64,000 nt of DNA from Frondihabitans peucedani. GTDB lineage: Bacteria; Actinomycetota; Actinomycetes; Actinomycetales; Microbacteriaceae. The stretch spans positions 1,054,001 to 1,118,000 of the forward strand of contig NZ_BAABAU010000001.1 of the NCBI RefSeq assembly GCF_039537585.1. Reading direction: 5' to 3'. The notes beneath the pieces are model-generated. The model was not told the origin of the DNA. It worked only from the letters and a program-made list of their open reading frames with translations, and did not search any database. Shown piece after piece: positions 16,138-24,468 of the stretch. Numbering within the stretch: position 1 is the first letter of the stretch; each line of letters opens with the position of its first letter. A program made the translations under genes and the position numbers.

Positions 16138-17748
16138 CTCTCTGCCGTTCGTCGCGCGTGCGTGACCGTGGCGGTGGCCGGCGCGCTCGTCGCCGTCGCC
16201 GTCACTCCTGCCCAGGCCGCCAGCGCTCCCAGCCGTGTCAGCGGCGTGGTGCCGTCGACGCAGAGCTGGGCCGCCAAGACCGTCCTGCTGAAGTGGAAGG
16301 CGATGTCGGGCGTCAGCTACCAGGCGAAGTACTCGACGTCGTCGACCTTCGCCTCGGCCACCTACAAGAACGTGACGACGGCGTCCTCCAACCTGACCGG
16401 CATCCAGCCCGGGCACACCTACTACGCCGTGGTCCGGGCCAAGAAGGGCTCGACGTACGGCGCCTACTCGAGCCGCATCTCGTTCAGCCTGACCGCCGGC
16501 TACACGGGTGTCTTCCCGTCGGTGTCGGCGAAGCCGGCCACGAACGGCATCACGGTCGCCTGGGGCGCCGCCCCCTACGCGACCGACTACCGCGTCGTGT
16601 GGTCGTCGGGCCCGAACCCGAACCGTCGCCCCGACTACTGGGTGCCGTCGGCCACGTCGTGGTTCTCCGCCTTCAATCCCGTGACGAAGTCGCGCACGAT
16701 CTCGGGCATTGACGCGAACCTCACCGCGACCGCCTACGGCAACCCGATCTACGCGCACGTCGAGGCCAGGAGCACGGTCAAGCCGTCGACGCACGTTCGC
16801 TCATCCCCGCAGGTCGTAGCCTGGCCGACGCCCGCGATGCCCGACGAGTCCGCCCTCGCGGTGAATTTCGGCAGCTACAACGTCGAATGCTCCGGGTGCG
16901 AGAAGCCGGGAACGCCGGAGTGGACCACGCGCGCGCCGGCCATCGCGCAGAACATCACAGCGCAGCAGCTCGATATCGCCACCGTGGTGGAAGCCAGCGG
17001 TCATTCCGACTCGAACCCGTACGACCCCTATGAGCAGGCCTGGGTCGACCTCGACCGACGGTTGACGTCGCTGGTGGTCACCGACACGGGCGACCTGCCC
17101 AACCCCTCCGACCAGGGCAACCGCATCTTCTACAATCCGAGCAAATTCACGCTGGTCGCCACGGGCAACCTCGGCGGCGTCTACGACTATCGGCAAACCG
17201 ACTGGGCGCATCATTTCATCAACACTCCCTGGGCCGAACTCCGGTCGAAGACCTCGCCCGACACATCGTTTCTCGTCGTCGCGGCTCACTACGGCGTCCC
17301 GCAGACGACGGATCCGGTGCTCCGCAAAACCCAACTCGGAATCGACTCGGCGAGGCTCCTGGGATCTCTCGCCGCTCTCAACACGGCTCACCTCCCCGTC
17401 ATCCTGGGAGGCGACCTCAACGACAACCGGTATCCGGAAGACCGTACCGACGGGGCTCAGCCGACCCTCATCCGCGGAGGGTTCTACGACGCCGCAGCGT
17501 CGCTCCACCGACACGGGACGGCGAAATCGACGTACAACAACTCACTCGCTCCGTCGAACCAGGTGAGCGATCCGAACGGCGACGGGCAGCGCATCGATTA
17601 CATCCTCACGCAGGGATTTCGAGGAAGCGATCAGTTCACGAACAACTACCTGCCCGTCGGAACCGACGGCAGGCTCCTCTCCGTCGTGCCGTCCGACCAC
17701 AACCTGATAACCGCCTCGCTTCACGTCCCCGCCACTCCGGCGAGCTGA
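16135..17748 (+). CDS. Secreted FN3-like domain/endonuclease-exonuclease-phosphatase protein, paralogue 1
   Basis: A 537-residue protein. A signal peptide (MLSAVRRACVTVAVAGALVA, cleavage after AQA near 28) is followed by two fibronectin-III-like domains (about 33-120 and 125-230; HTYYAVVRAK is typical). A C-terminal EEP domain from about 240 retains all its expected motifs: FGSYNVECSG, VVEASG with the metal-binding Glu, VVAAHYG, LGGDLNDN, QRIDYIL and PSDHNLI. It should be an extracellular metal-dependent phosphodiesterase such as a DNase, sphingomyelinase-like enzyme or phosphatase. The substrate is unknown. It is about half identical by eye to the gene at 19948, with an acyltransferase gene between. 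The start codon lies in the hairpin element. Confidence 0.8.
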   Translation: MLSAVRRACVTVAVAGALVAVAVTPAQAASAPSRVSGVVPSTQSWAAKTVLLKWKAMSGVSYQAKYSTSSTFASATYKNVTTASSNLTGIQPGHTYYAVVRAKKGSTYGAYSSRISFSLTAGYTGVFPSVSAKPATNGITVAWGAAPYATDYRVVWSSGPNPNRRPDYWVPSATSWFSAFNPVTKSRTISGIDANLTATAYGNPIYAHVEARSTVKPSTHVRSSPQVVAWPTPAMPDESALAVNFGSYNVECSGCEKPGTPEWTTRAPAIAQNITAQQLDIATVVEASGHSDSNPYDPYEQAWVDLDRRLTSLVVTDTGDLPNPSDQGNRIFYNPSKFTLVATGNLGGVYDYRQTDWAHHFINTPWAELRSKTSPDTSFLVVAAHYGVPQTTDPVLRKTQLGIDSARLLGSLAALNTAHLPVILGGDLNDNRYPEDRTDGAQPTLIRGGFYDAAASLHRHGTAKSTYNNSLAPSNQVSDPNGDGQRIDYILTQGFRGSDQFTNNYLPVGTDGRLLSVVPSDHNLITASLHVPATPAS

Positions 17749-17798
17749 AGCGCTGATGTGCTGATGTGCTGATGGCCGGGGAACGGCCGAGTGCCACG

Positions 17799-17804
17799 TA
17801 GGAT
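17799..17804 (+). promoter_or_regulatory. -10 box (TAGGAT) for leaderless acyltransferase mRNA
   Basis: TAGGAT is followed by six bases and GTG 17811. The gap from 17749 also contains an 8-bp unit, GCTGATGT, repeated almost three times. Confidence 0.45.
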
Positions 17805-17810
17805 CTCCTG

Positions 17811-19901
17811 GTGTCGTCAACCCGAACCCGGACCACCGCGGCCCAGCAAAACCTGCGATTCGACATCCAGGGGCTGAGAGCCCTCGCCGTGGCGTCGGTC
17901 GTCCTCTACCACCTGTGGCCGAATCGACTCCCCGCAGGATTCATCGGGGTAGACATCTTCTTCGTGATCAGCGGTTACCTGATTACCAGTCACCTGTTCA
18001 AGAGTCTGGAGCAGGGCGAGGTCCGTCTCGGCCGCTTCTGGAGCCGCCGGGCGATACGCCTGCTTCCCTCCAGCTGCCTCGTCCTCGTCCTGACCGGGCT
18101 GTCGATCGCGGCCTTCGTTCCGCGGAACCTCTGGAGGCAGTTTCTCGGCGAGGTCGTCACCTCGACCCTGTACGTCCAGAACTGGAACCTCGCGCACTCG
18201 TCGATCGACTATCTGAATCAGGACAACGGCGCCTCGCCGGTGCAGCACTTCTGGAGCCTCTCGGTGGAGGAGCAGTTCTACGTCGTGCTGCCGCTCCTCC
18301 TCGTCGTGATCCTGGCCCTCTCGAAGCGCCTCCGATTCTCCGCGGTCAAGGTGGCTCGGATCCTGCTGCTCGTGGTCGTCGTCGTCTCGCTCGCCTATTC
18401 CATCGTCGAGACCGCGACGTCGCCCGGTCCCGCCTACTTCTCCACCGCGACGCGCGCCTGGGAGTTCGCGGCGGGCGGGGTCGCGGCGACCTACCTCGGC
18501 CGCCGTGGTCACGCCTACGGCCCGAGTGCCCGGCGATCAGGCGCAGCCGCGGCGGGCCTGGTCCTGCTCGTGGTCTCGCTCGTCGTCATCACCCCGGCGC
18601 TACCGTTCCCGTCCTACGTCGCCGCACTCCCGGTCGCGGGCACCTTCCTCGTCGTCGCGTTCGGCGGCAGGACCTTTCTCGAGAAGATCGGCTCCCTGGC
18701 GCCGATCGCCCTGCTCGGCAGGATCTCGTACGCCCTGTACCTCTGGCACTGGCCGGGAATCGTGATCCTGCCCTTCATCACCCACCACGCATTGACGACG
18801 ACGGAGAAAGTCGCCATCGGAGTCGCGGCGTTGATCCTGGCCTGGTTGACCACCCGCTTCCTGGAAGAGCCTCTCCGGTTCGCTCCCCGCACGAAGAGCC
18901 TCCGCCCGCGGCGGGTCCTGGTGCTCGGAGCTGCCGTGATGGCGTCGTCCGTCGTCGTGGCGTCGACATCCATCGTCGTTCTCAACGTCCAGACCGCTCA
19001 GGCGGCGTCCACTGCGAAGCGACTCGAGTCAGGCGACGTCGCCTGCTTCGGCGCCGCCTCGCTCATCTCGTCCAAGACCCCGTGCAAGAACCCGAAGCTC
19101 GACGGGGTGTTCCTCCCCGACGTGTCGCAGATGGCGACCGACGACGCGAACCGACCGGCGTGCTGGTCTGCGGGCAACACCGATTCGCTCCGCGTCTGTT
19201 CGCTTGGCCAGAAAACAGGATTCACGAAGCACCTGTTGGCGATCGGAGACTCGCACAACAACGCCCTGATCGACGCCTACGAGACCATCGCCGAACACAA
19301 CGGCTGGCGGATCGACGTCGCCGGTCGCGGCTCGTGCTACTGGACGACGGCATCCCAGACGCAGCTCACGAACGAGCTTGCTACGGCGTGTGCCAGCTGG
19401 AAGTCGAAAGTCACCAAGTACGTCGCCGCCCAGAAGTCGCTCGACGCGATCATCGTGACGCACTCGGACGGCAGCGCTCGCGTGAAGCCGACACCGGGGC
19501 AGACGGTCAACGAGGCCACGACGGAGGGCCTGGCGAAGGCCTGGGCCGTCGCCACTCGAAACGGCGTGCCGATCATCGCGATCCACGACAACCCGATCCC
19601 GGCTCCCAACACGGCGACATGCCTCGCTCAAGATCTGAAGACCGCCAACGCCCGATGCAGTTTCTCTCGGGCGGTGGGGGCCCGCTACTTCGACGGCCAG
19701 GCAGAGGCCGCCGCCCGAACTTCGAAGGCGCAGGTGATCGACCTTCGCCGCTACCTCTGCACGACGACGACGTGCCCCGTCGTCATCGGCGGTGTGATCG
19801 TCTACCGCGACGGGACGCATCTGACCAAGACCTTCATCAGGTCGCTCACGCCGTATCTCGAAAAAGACCTGCGTTCGGCTCTGACGAAGGCGGGGGCGTA
19901 G
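17811..19901 (+). CDS. Acyltransferase-3/SGNH fusion protein (OafA-like)
   Basis: A 696-residue protein. Residues about 15-370 are an acyltransferase-3 membrane domain: the FDIQGLRALAVASVVLYHL start, FIGVDIFFVISGYLIT, RFWSRRAIRLLP, and HFWSLSVEEQFY. A periplasm-facing SGNH hydrolase-like domain follows a linker, with LLAIGDSHNNALIDAY (Ser nucleophile in GDSH) near 480 and the DGTHLT block near 665. Such proteins O-acetylate sugars of peptidoglycan or surface polysaccharides, moving acetyl groups across the membrane to the SGNH domain. The position inside the glycan locus supports acetylation of the exported polymer. The GTG start is leaderless. Confidence 0.88.
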   Translation: MSSTRTRTTAAQQNLRFDIQGLRALAVASVVLYHLWPNRLPAGFIGVDIFFVISGYLITSHLFKSLEQGEVRLGRFWSRRAIRLLPSSCLVLVLTGLSIAAFVPRNLWRQFLGEVVTSTLYVQNWNLAHSSIDYLNQDNGASPVQHFWSLSVEEQFYVVLPLLLVVILALSKRLRFSAVKVARILLLVVVVVSLAYSIVETATSPGPAYFSTATRAWEFAAGGVAATYLGRRGHAYGPSARRSGAAAAGLVLLVVSLVVITPALPFPSYVAALPVAGTFLVVAFGGRTFLEKIGSLAPIALLGRISYALYLWHWPGIVILPFITHHALTTTEKVAIGVAALILAWLTTRFLEEPLRFAPRTKSLRPRRVLVLGAAVMASSVVVASTSIVVLNVQTAQAASTAKRLESGDVACFGAASLISSKTPCKNPKLDGVFLPDVSQMATDDANRPACWSAGNTDSLRVCSLGQKTGFTKHLLAIGDSHNNALIDAYETIAEHNGWRIDVAGRGSCYWTTASQTQLTNELATACASWKSKVTKYVAAQKSLDAIIVTHSDGSARVKPTPGQTVNEATTEGLAKAWAVATRNGVPIIAIHDNPIPAPNTATCLAQDLKTANARCSFSRAVGARYFDGQAEAAARTSKAQVIDLRRYLCTTTTCPVVIGGVIVYRDGTHLTKTFIRSLTPYLEKDLRSALTKAGA

Positions 19902-19950
19902 TCTCGCCTGCAACCGCTCTCACCATCTACTGAAATCGGGTTCATAGATG
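19899..19950 (+). promoter_or_regulatory. Leader element with start-codon hairpin, copy 2
   Basis: TAGTCT (19899-19904), a possible -10, overlaps the acyltransferase stop. The 27-base element at 19924-19950 has perfect outer arms CATCTA/TAGATG and inner arms TGAA/TTCA. Its final ATG (19948) starts the gene. The distance from the -10-like box to the hairpin (19 bases) is nearly that in copy 1 (18). Confidence 0.5.
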
Positions 19951-21519
19951 CGTCACCGCTTTCGCGTTGCTCTTTCGTCCTCCGCTCTGGCCGTCGCTCT
20001 CGTCGGCGCCGGCATCAGTCCAGCACTCGCGGCCACTGCACCCGCTCGCGTGACGGGACTCAAATTCGCGACTCAAGACTGGCCGAACCGATCCCTCAAA
20101 ATCGCCTGGACCACCGTGTCCGGGGCGACGTCGTACGTCGTCAAACGCTCGACCTCGTCAAACCTTTCGAGTCCCGTCTACTCGGACGTGACCGTGAACG
20201 GCCTCTGGATCAGTCCCCTGACACCGGGCAAGGACTACTACTTCACGGTTGCCGCGAAGAACGGGACGACGGCAGGAGCCTGGTCGTCGACGTTCAAGAC
20301 GCGCCTCCAGGCGAACGCCGTAGCCGTCTTCGGCGAGCCCTCCCTCACTCCCGTATCCAACGGCATGAAGTTCTCCTGGCCCGCCGTGGCGAACGCGAGC
20401 GACTACCGGTATCGGTGGTCGGCCGGTCCGAATCCGAACCGGACTCCGGATCGCTGGATTCAGCATGTGTCGGACTGGCGCACGGCATTCAATCCTTCGG
20501 TGCGATCAACGACGATTCCACTCACGGATGCCGACCTGACGAAAGTCGCCTACGGAAACCCGGTCTACGCCCGGGCGGAAGCACGAGACACCTACTTCAA
20601 CAGCACCTACGTTCGCCAGTCGAAGCAGAAGGTCGCCTGGCCGACGCCCGTCTCACCCGACGCGTCCGCCTCGGCGATCCGTTTCGGCAGCTACAACGTC
20701 CAGTGCTCCGGGTGCGAGGTGTCAGGAGAGCCCAAATGGTCGAGTCGGGCCTCGGCCGTCGCCGCGAACATCAACCGCAAAAACCTCGACATCCTGACGA
20801 CCCTCGAGGCGAGCGGCGACGCTGACAGCAAGACGGCGGGCCTTCAGCAGGTCTACACCGACCTCGACAGGCGCCTGCCCGGCCTCCAGCTGACCAACTC
20901 GGAGTCCGCGTCCAACACATCGGACCCGGGCAATCGAATCTACTTCAACCCCGCCAGATTCACCCTTGTCGCCACCGGCAGTCTTGCGGGTATCCACGAC
21001 TACAGGGGCTCCGGTCGAGACCTCTACACGCCCTGGGCCAAGCTTCGTGCCAAGTCGGGAACGCAGGCGACCTTCCTCGTGGTGGCAGCTCACTACGGAA
21101 TCCCGACCACCACGAATCCGACCACCCGCAAGACTCAGTTGGGAGTGGATTCGGCTCAACTCTTGAAGGCGCTCAACGCAATGAACACCTCGCAGCTCCC
21201 CGTCATTCTCGGAGCGGACCTCAACGACAATCGCTATCCCGAGGGCCGGACGGACGGGGCTCAGCCGACTCTGGTGCGGGGTGGCTTCTACGACTCCTCC
21301 GCGTCGCTGCACAAATACGGCACCATGAAGCCGACGTACAACAACTACAAGGCGCCCTCGCAACAGGTGTCAGACCCCAATGGCGACGGCCAGCGGATCG
21401 ATTACATCCTTACCAAGGGGTTTAAGGGAAGCGACGAGTTCACGAACGAGTGGAATCCCGGCGGCTCCGTCATTCCCTCCGACCACAACATGATCACGGC
21501 TGTGCTGCGCGTCAGCTAG
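19948..21519 (+). CDS. Secreted FN3-like domain/endonuclease-exonuclease-phosphatase protein, paralogue 2
   Basis: A 523-residue protein with the same architecture as the 16135 gene: signal peptide (SSALAVALVGAGISPALA, cleavage near 27), two FN3-like domains and a C-terminal EEP catalytic domain. All catalytic motifs are kept: FGSYNVQCSG, TTLEASG, VVAAHYG, LGADLNDN, QRIDYIL, PSDHNMI. Shared blocks include AGPNPNR and TDGAQPTL. Codon use is less GC3-biased than most of the window (for example AAA, ACT and CTC mixtures), as in the next two genes. The duplication may be old, or the 19.9-26.2 kb segment may have a separate origin. The target is unknown. Confidence 0.8.
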   Translation: MRHRFRVALSSSALAVALVGAGISPALAATAPARVTGLKFATQDWPNRSLKIAWTTVSGATSYVVKRSTSSNLSSPVYSDVTVNGLWISPLTPGKDYYFTVAAKNGTTAGAWSSTFKTRLQANAVAVFGEPSLTPVSNGMKFSWPAVANASDYRYRWSAGPNPNRTPDRWIQHVSDWRTAFNPSVRSTTIPLTDADLTKVAYGNPVYARAEARDTYFNSTYVRQSKQKVAWPTPVSPDASASAIRFGSYNVQCSGCEVSGEPKWSSRASAVAANINRKNLDILTTLEASGDADSKTAGLQQVYTDLDRRLPGLQLTNSESASNTSDPGNRIYFNPARFTLVATGSLAGIHDYRGSGRDLYTPWAKLRAKSGTQATFLVVAAHYGIPTTTNPTTRKTQLGVDSAQLLKALNAMNTSQLPVILGADLNDNRYPEGRTDGAQPTLVRGGFYDSSASLHKYGTMKPTYNNYKAPSQQVSDPNGDGQRIDYILTKGFKGSDEFTNEWNPGGSVIPSDHNMITAVLRVS

Positions 21520-21677
21520 GACCACTCCGAAACGAGCGCCGCTCACTCGGCTGATATGGTTTTCGAGGCGTAAACGTCGGGGGTACTCTCGCCCTCGCGC
21601 TGCCGACGACCAGGTGAACCCGTGTTGAACCCGAGCGGCGACGCGACCCGATGACCGTGCGCCGAAGGATGGATGTA

Positions 21678-24377
21678 ATGGAACGCGCTGAAGAGAATCG
21701 CTTCGTGGTTGCTGCCGTGATCGCCTGTTACAACGTGGCCCGCTACCTCCCGGAGTTCCTCGGGTCCCTCGAGGCGCAGACCTACGGCGTGGAGAACGTC
21801 CAATTCATCTTCGTCGACGACGGGTCGACCGACGACACCCTCGACGTCCTCCGCTCCTGGGCGCACGACAGACCGTCGAACGTCGTCGTCCTGACTCAGG
21901 AGAACCAGTGGGTCGCCGCGGCACGCAACGCCGGCCTCCCCCACGTAGCGGCCGACTGGGTGACGTTCGCCGACCCCGACGACGTTCTCGATACCCGTTA
22001 CTTCGAGGAGGTCGTCAAGTTCGTGACCGTTCACGGCGGTTCCGGCAGCACTCTCTTGGCGACGCACCAGATGCGCATGACGGACGACAACGTCCTGACG
22101 AATACCCATCCCCTCCGCGGAAAGTTCAGCCGCGGCTCTCGGATCGTCGACCTCCACGTCGATCCGGTCATCCAGCTGAGCGTCAACTCCGCCTTCTTCC
22201 GGACCGACCTCATTCGATCGGCCGGCGTGCAATTCGACGGGCGCGTCAGGCCCGTCTTCGAGGACGCTCACTTCATCGGCCGGTATCTGCTGATGACGGG
22301 GGGCCACATTCTCGGTCTCCTGGCAAGCGCCAAGTACCACTACCGCACGCGATCCGATGGCACGAGTCTGATGCAGACGCACTTCGACCAGGCCGAGAAG
22401 TACACCGACGTGCTCCGCTACGGGCACCTCGACCTCTTGGAGCTGGCCGCGTCTCAGGGTGATATCCCGAGGTGGCTCGAGAACACGATCCTCTACGACC
22501 TGTTCTGGTACTTCAAGAACGAACGTGCCCTGCAGTCGTTGAGTGCGGTCGCGCCGCCCTACGTGTTCGACGAGTTCCACGGCCTCGTGAAGACGATCGT
22601 GAACCTGGTCTCGGATGACGCCATCATCAGCTTCGACATCATGGGCGTCGAGTTCGTGGTCAAGCACACGCTCTTGGTCGCCTACGGCGACAGCCCGGTC
22701 CGGCCGGTGTCCGTTCGCCTCGAAGAAGTCGACGAGACCCATCAGCTGGTGAAACTCAGCTACTGGTTCTCCGGTGACCTCCCCTCGGAATCCTTGAGAG
22801 TCGACGATGCCAGCGCGAGCCCGGTCTACGAGACGGTGCAAGAGTTCGTCTTCTACGGCCGACCGCTTCTCAAGAAGCGCATCTTCTGGCTGCAGCGCGG
22901 GAGACGGACGTCTGTCGAGGTCGACGGTGCCGTCCTCCCCGTCATCCCCTACGAGTCCTCTCGGGGTGCCGAGGCGCTGACCAGTGCCCAGCTCAACCCC
23001 TTGATCATGCGACAGCGCCGTGGATCCGTCGAGAAGTTCGCGAACCTGAAACAGACGATTCGTGATTACGCGATCCAGCAGGCGAAGAACTGGGTCCGTG
23101 CCCGGAGAAGCTCGCTCTCTCCTGACAAGCGTTTCGATCGCAAGCTGGCCTGGCGCCTCCGGGCCTCCAAGACCCGGGCTGCGTTCGAAGACGCCTGGGT
23201 CTTCATGGATCGCAATACCGATGCCAACGACAACGCGGAGCACCTCTACCGCCACGTGTCGAAGAACCACCCGGAGATCAACTCGTGGTTCGTCCTCGAG
23301 CGGACGTCGACCGACTGGCCGAGGCTCGAGGCGGAGGGATTCAGGCTGGTCGCGTACAAGTCGGTCGAGTGGTACCTGCTGCTGCTCCATGCCAAGCACC
23401 TCGCGTCTTCGCACATCGACCAGTACGTCGTCGACCCTCTCAACGCGCGTCGATTCGGAAAGCGTCGTTTCCTGTACAGCTTCCTTCAACACGGCGTGAC
23501 GAACTACGACATCTCGCGGTGGGTGAATTCGAAGCCCATCTCGCTGTTCGTCGTCGTGACCCCGCAGGAGAGAGCCGCCATCGCCGGGCCGAGTCCCTAT
23601 GCCTTCTCCGACCGCGAGGTCGTCCAGACGGGGTTCCCCCGCCACGACGAGCTCCTCCGGAAGCGCCGTGCCGCCCCCGAGCAAGACCTGATCGTCATAA
23701 TGCCCACGTGGCGAAAGAGCCTGGCGGGCAGTCAGGTCGCAGGTTCGAACGAGCGCCTCAAGAACCCGGCCTTCATGGAGAGCGACTTCGCGCGCAACTA
23801 CGTCGAACTGCTTCGCTCCGATCGTCTCGCCGAGGTCGCCGCCTCGACGGGAAAGCGCCTCGCGTTCATGCCGCACCCGAACATCCGACCGTACCTGGCT
23901 GATTTCGATCTCCCGGATCACATCACGATCCTCGACTTCGCGGAGAACAACGTTCAGGAGATCCTCGCGAGGGCCGCCGTGTTCGTCACCGACTATTCGT
24001 CCCTCGGATTCGACGCAGCTTTCCTCGACGTCCCCGTCGTGTATTTCCAGTTCGATGCGGCGAAGTTCTTCGACGGGACGCACGTTGGTCGCCGGGGCTA
24101 CTTCGACTATGAACGCGACGGTTTCGGCCCGGTGCGCGTCGACGTGGGCGGCACCGTCGAGGCCGTGAGGACCATAGCCCTAGACGGCTTCGAATCCGAG
24201 CCGGTCTATCGACGCCGGACGGCAGAAACATTCGTCACCCGCGACGAGAACAACTCGGAGCGGACGTTCCAGGCGATGCGGCGTCTCGACGAGGTCCGGG
24301 TCTCCGTCGTCGACGAGCCTGCTCCTGAAGAATCGGCTCCCCTGACCGAGACGACAGAGATAGTCCTCGGCGGCTGA
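21678..24377 (+). CDS. GT2-CDP-glycerol glycerophosphotransferase-like fusion (TagF-type teichoic acid polymerase)
   Basis: About 899 residues in two enzymes. The N-terminal GT2 domain has VAAVIACYNVARYLPEFLGS, FIFVDDGSTDDTLDVL and FADPDDVLDTRYF. After a central linker, residues about 500-860 are a CDP-glycerol:glycerophosphotransferase-like domain: YSFLQHGVTNYDISRW, VVTPQERAA, QTGFPRHDEL, IVIMPTWRKSL, FMPHPNIRPYL and VTDYSSLGFDAAFLDVPVVY. TagF homologues polymerise glycerol- or ribitol-phosphate, and the fusion suggests a glycosylated phosphopolyol repeat. ATG 21678 is preferred because AAGGA sits eight bases upstream. ATG 21651 would add nine residues without such a site. Confidence 0.85.
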   Translation: MERAEENRFVVAAVIACYNVARYLPEFLGSLEAQTYGVENVQFIFVDDGSTDDTLDVLRSWAHDRPSNVVVLTQENQWVAAARNAGLPHVAADWVTFADPDDVLDTRYFEEVVKFVTVHGGSGSTLLATHQMRMTDDNVLTNTHPLRGKFSRGSRIVDLHVDPVIQLSVNSAFFRTDLIRSAGVQFDGRVRPVFEDAHFIGRYLLMTGGHILGLLASAKYHYRTRSDGTSLMQTHFDQAEKYTDVLRYGHLDLLELAASQGDIPRWLENTILYDLFWYFKNERALQSLSAVAPPYVFDEFHGLVKTIVNLVSDDAIISFDIMGVEFVVKHTLLVAYGDSPVRPVSVRLEEVDETHQLVKLSYWFSGDLPSESLRVDDASASPVYETVQEFVFYGRPLLKKRIFWLQRGRRTSVEVDGAVLPVIPYESSRGAEALTSAQLNPLIMRQRRGSVEKFANLKQTIRDYAIQQAKNWVRARRSSLSPDKRFDRKLAWRLRASKTRAAFEDAWVFMDRNTDANDNAEHLYRHVSKNHPEINSWFVLERTSTDWPRLEAEGFRLVAYKSVEWYLLLLHAKHLASSHIDQYVVDPLNARRFGKRRFLYSFLQHGVTNYDISRWVNSKPISLFVVVTPQERAAIAGPSPYAFSDREVVQTGFPRHDELLRKRRAAPEQDLIVIMPTWRKSLAGSQVAGSNERLKNPAFMESDFARNYVELLRSDRLAEVAASTGKRLAFMPHPNIRPYLADFDLPDHITILDFAENNVQEILARAAVFVTDYSSLGFDAAFLDVPVVYFQFDAAKFFDGTHVGRRGYFDYERDGFGPVRVDVGGTVEAVRTIALDGFESEPVYRRRTAETFVTRDENNSERTFQAMRRLDEVRVSVVDEPAPEESAPLTETTEIVLGG

Positions 24378-24455
24378 CTCTGCGTAGAGCCGCTTCAGCG
24401 CGGAACCGCTTTGCGACGCCCTGCAGAGGTTCAGCGGAACGATTCGCACGGGGCC

Positions 24456-24461
24456 TAGGCT
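24456..24461 (+). promoter_or_regulatory. -10 box (TAGGCT) for a leaderless glycosyltransferase gene
   Basis: TAGGCT is followed by seven bases and ATG 24469, matching the spacing seen before several other genes here. Confidence 0.5.
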
Positions 24462-24468
24462 GATCGCC

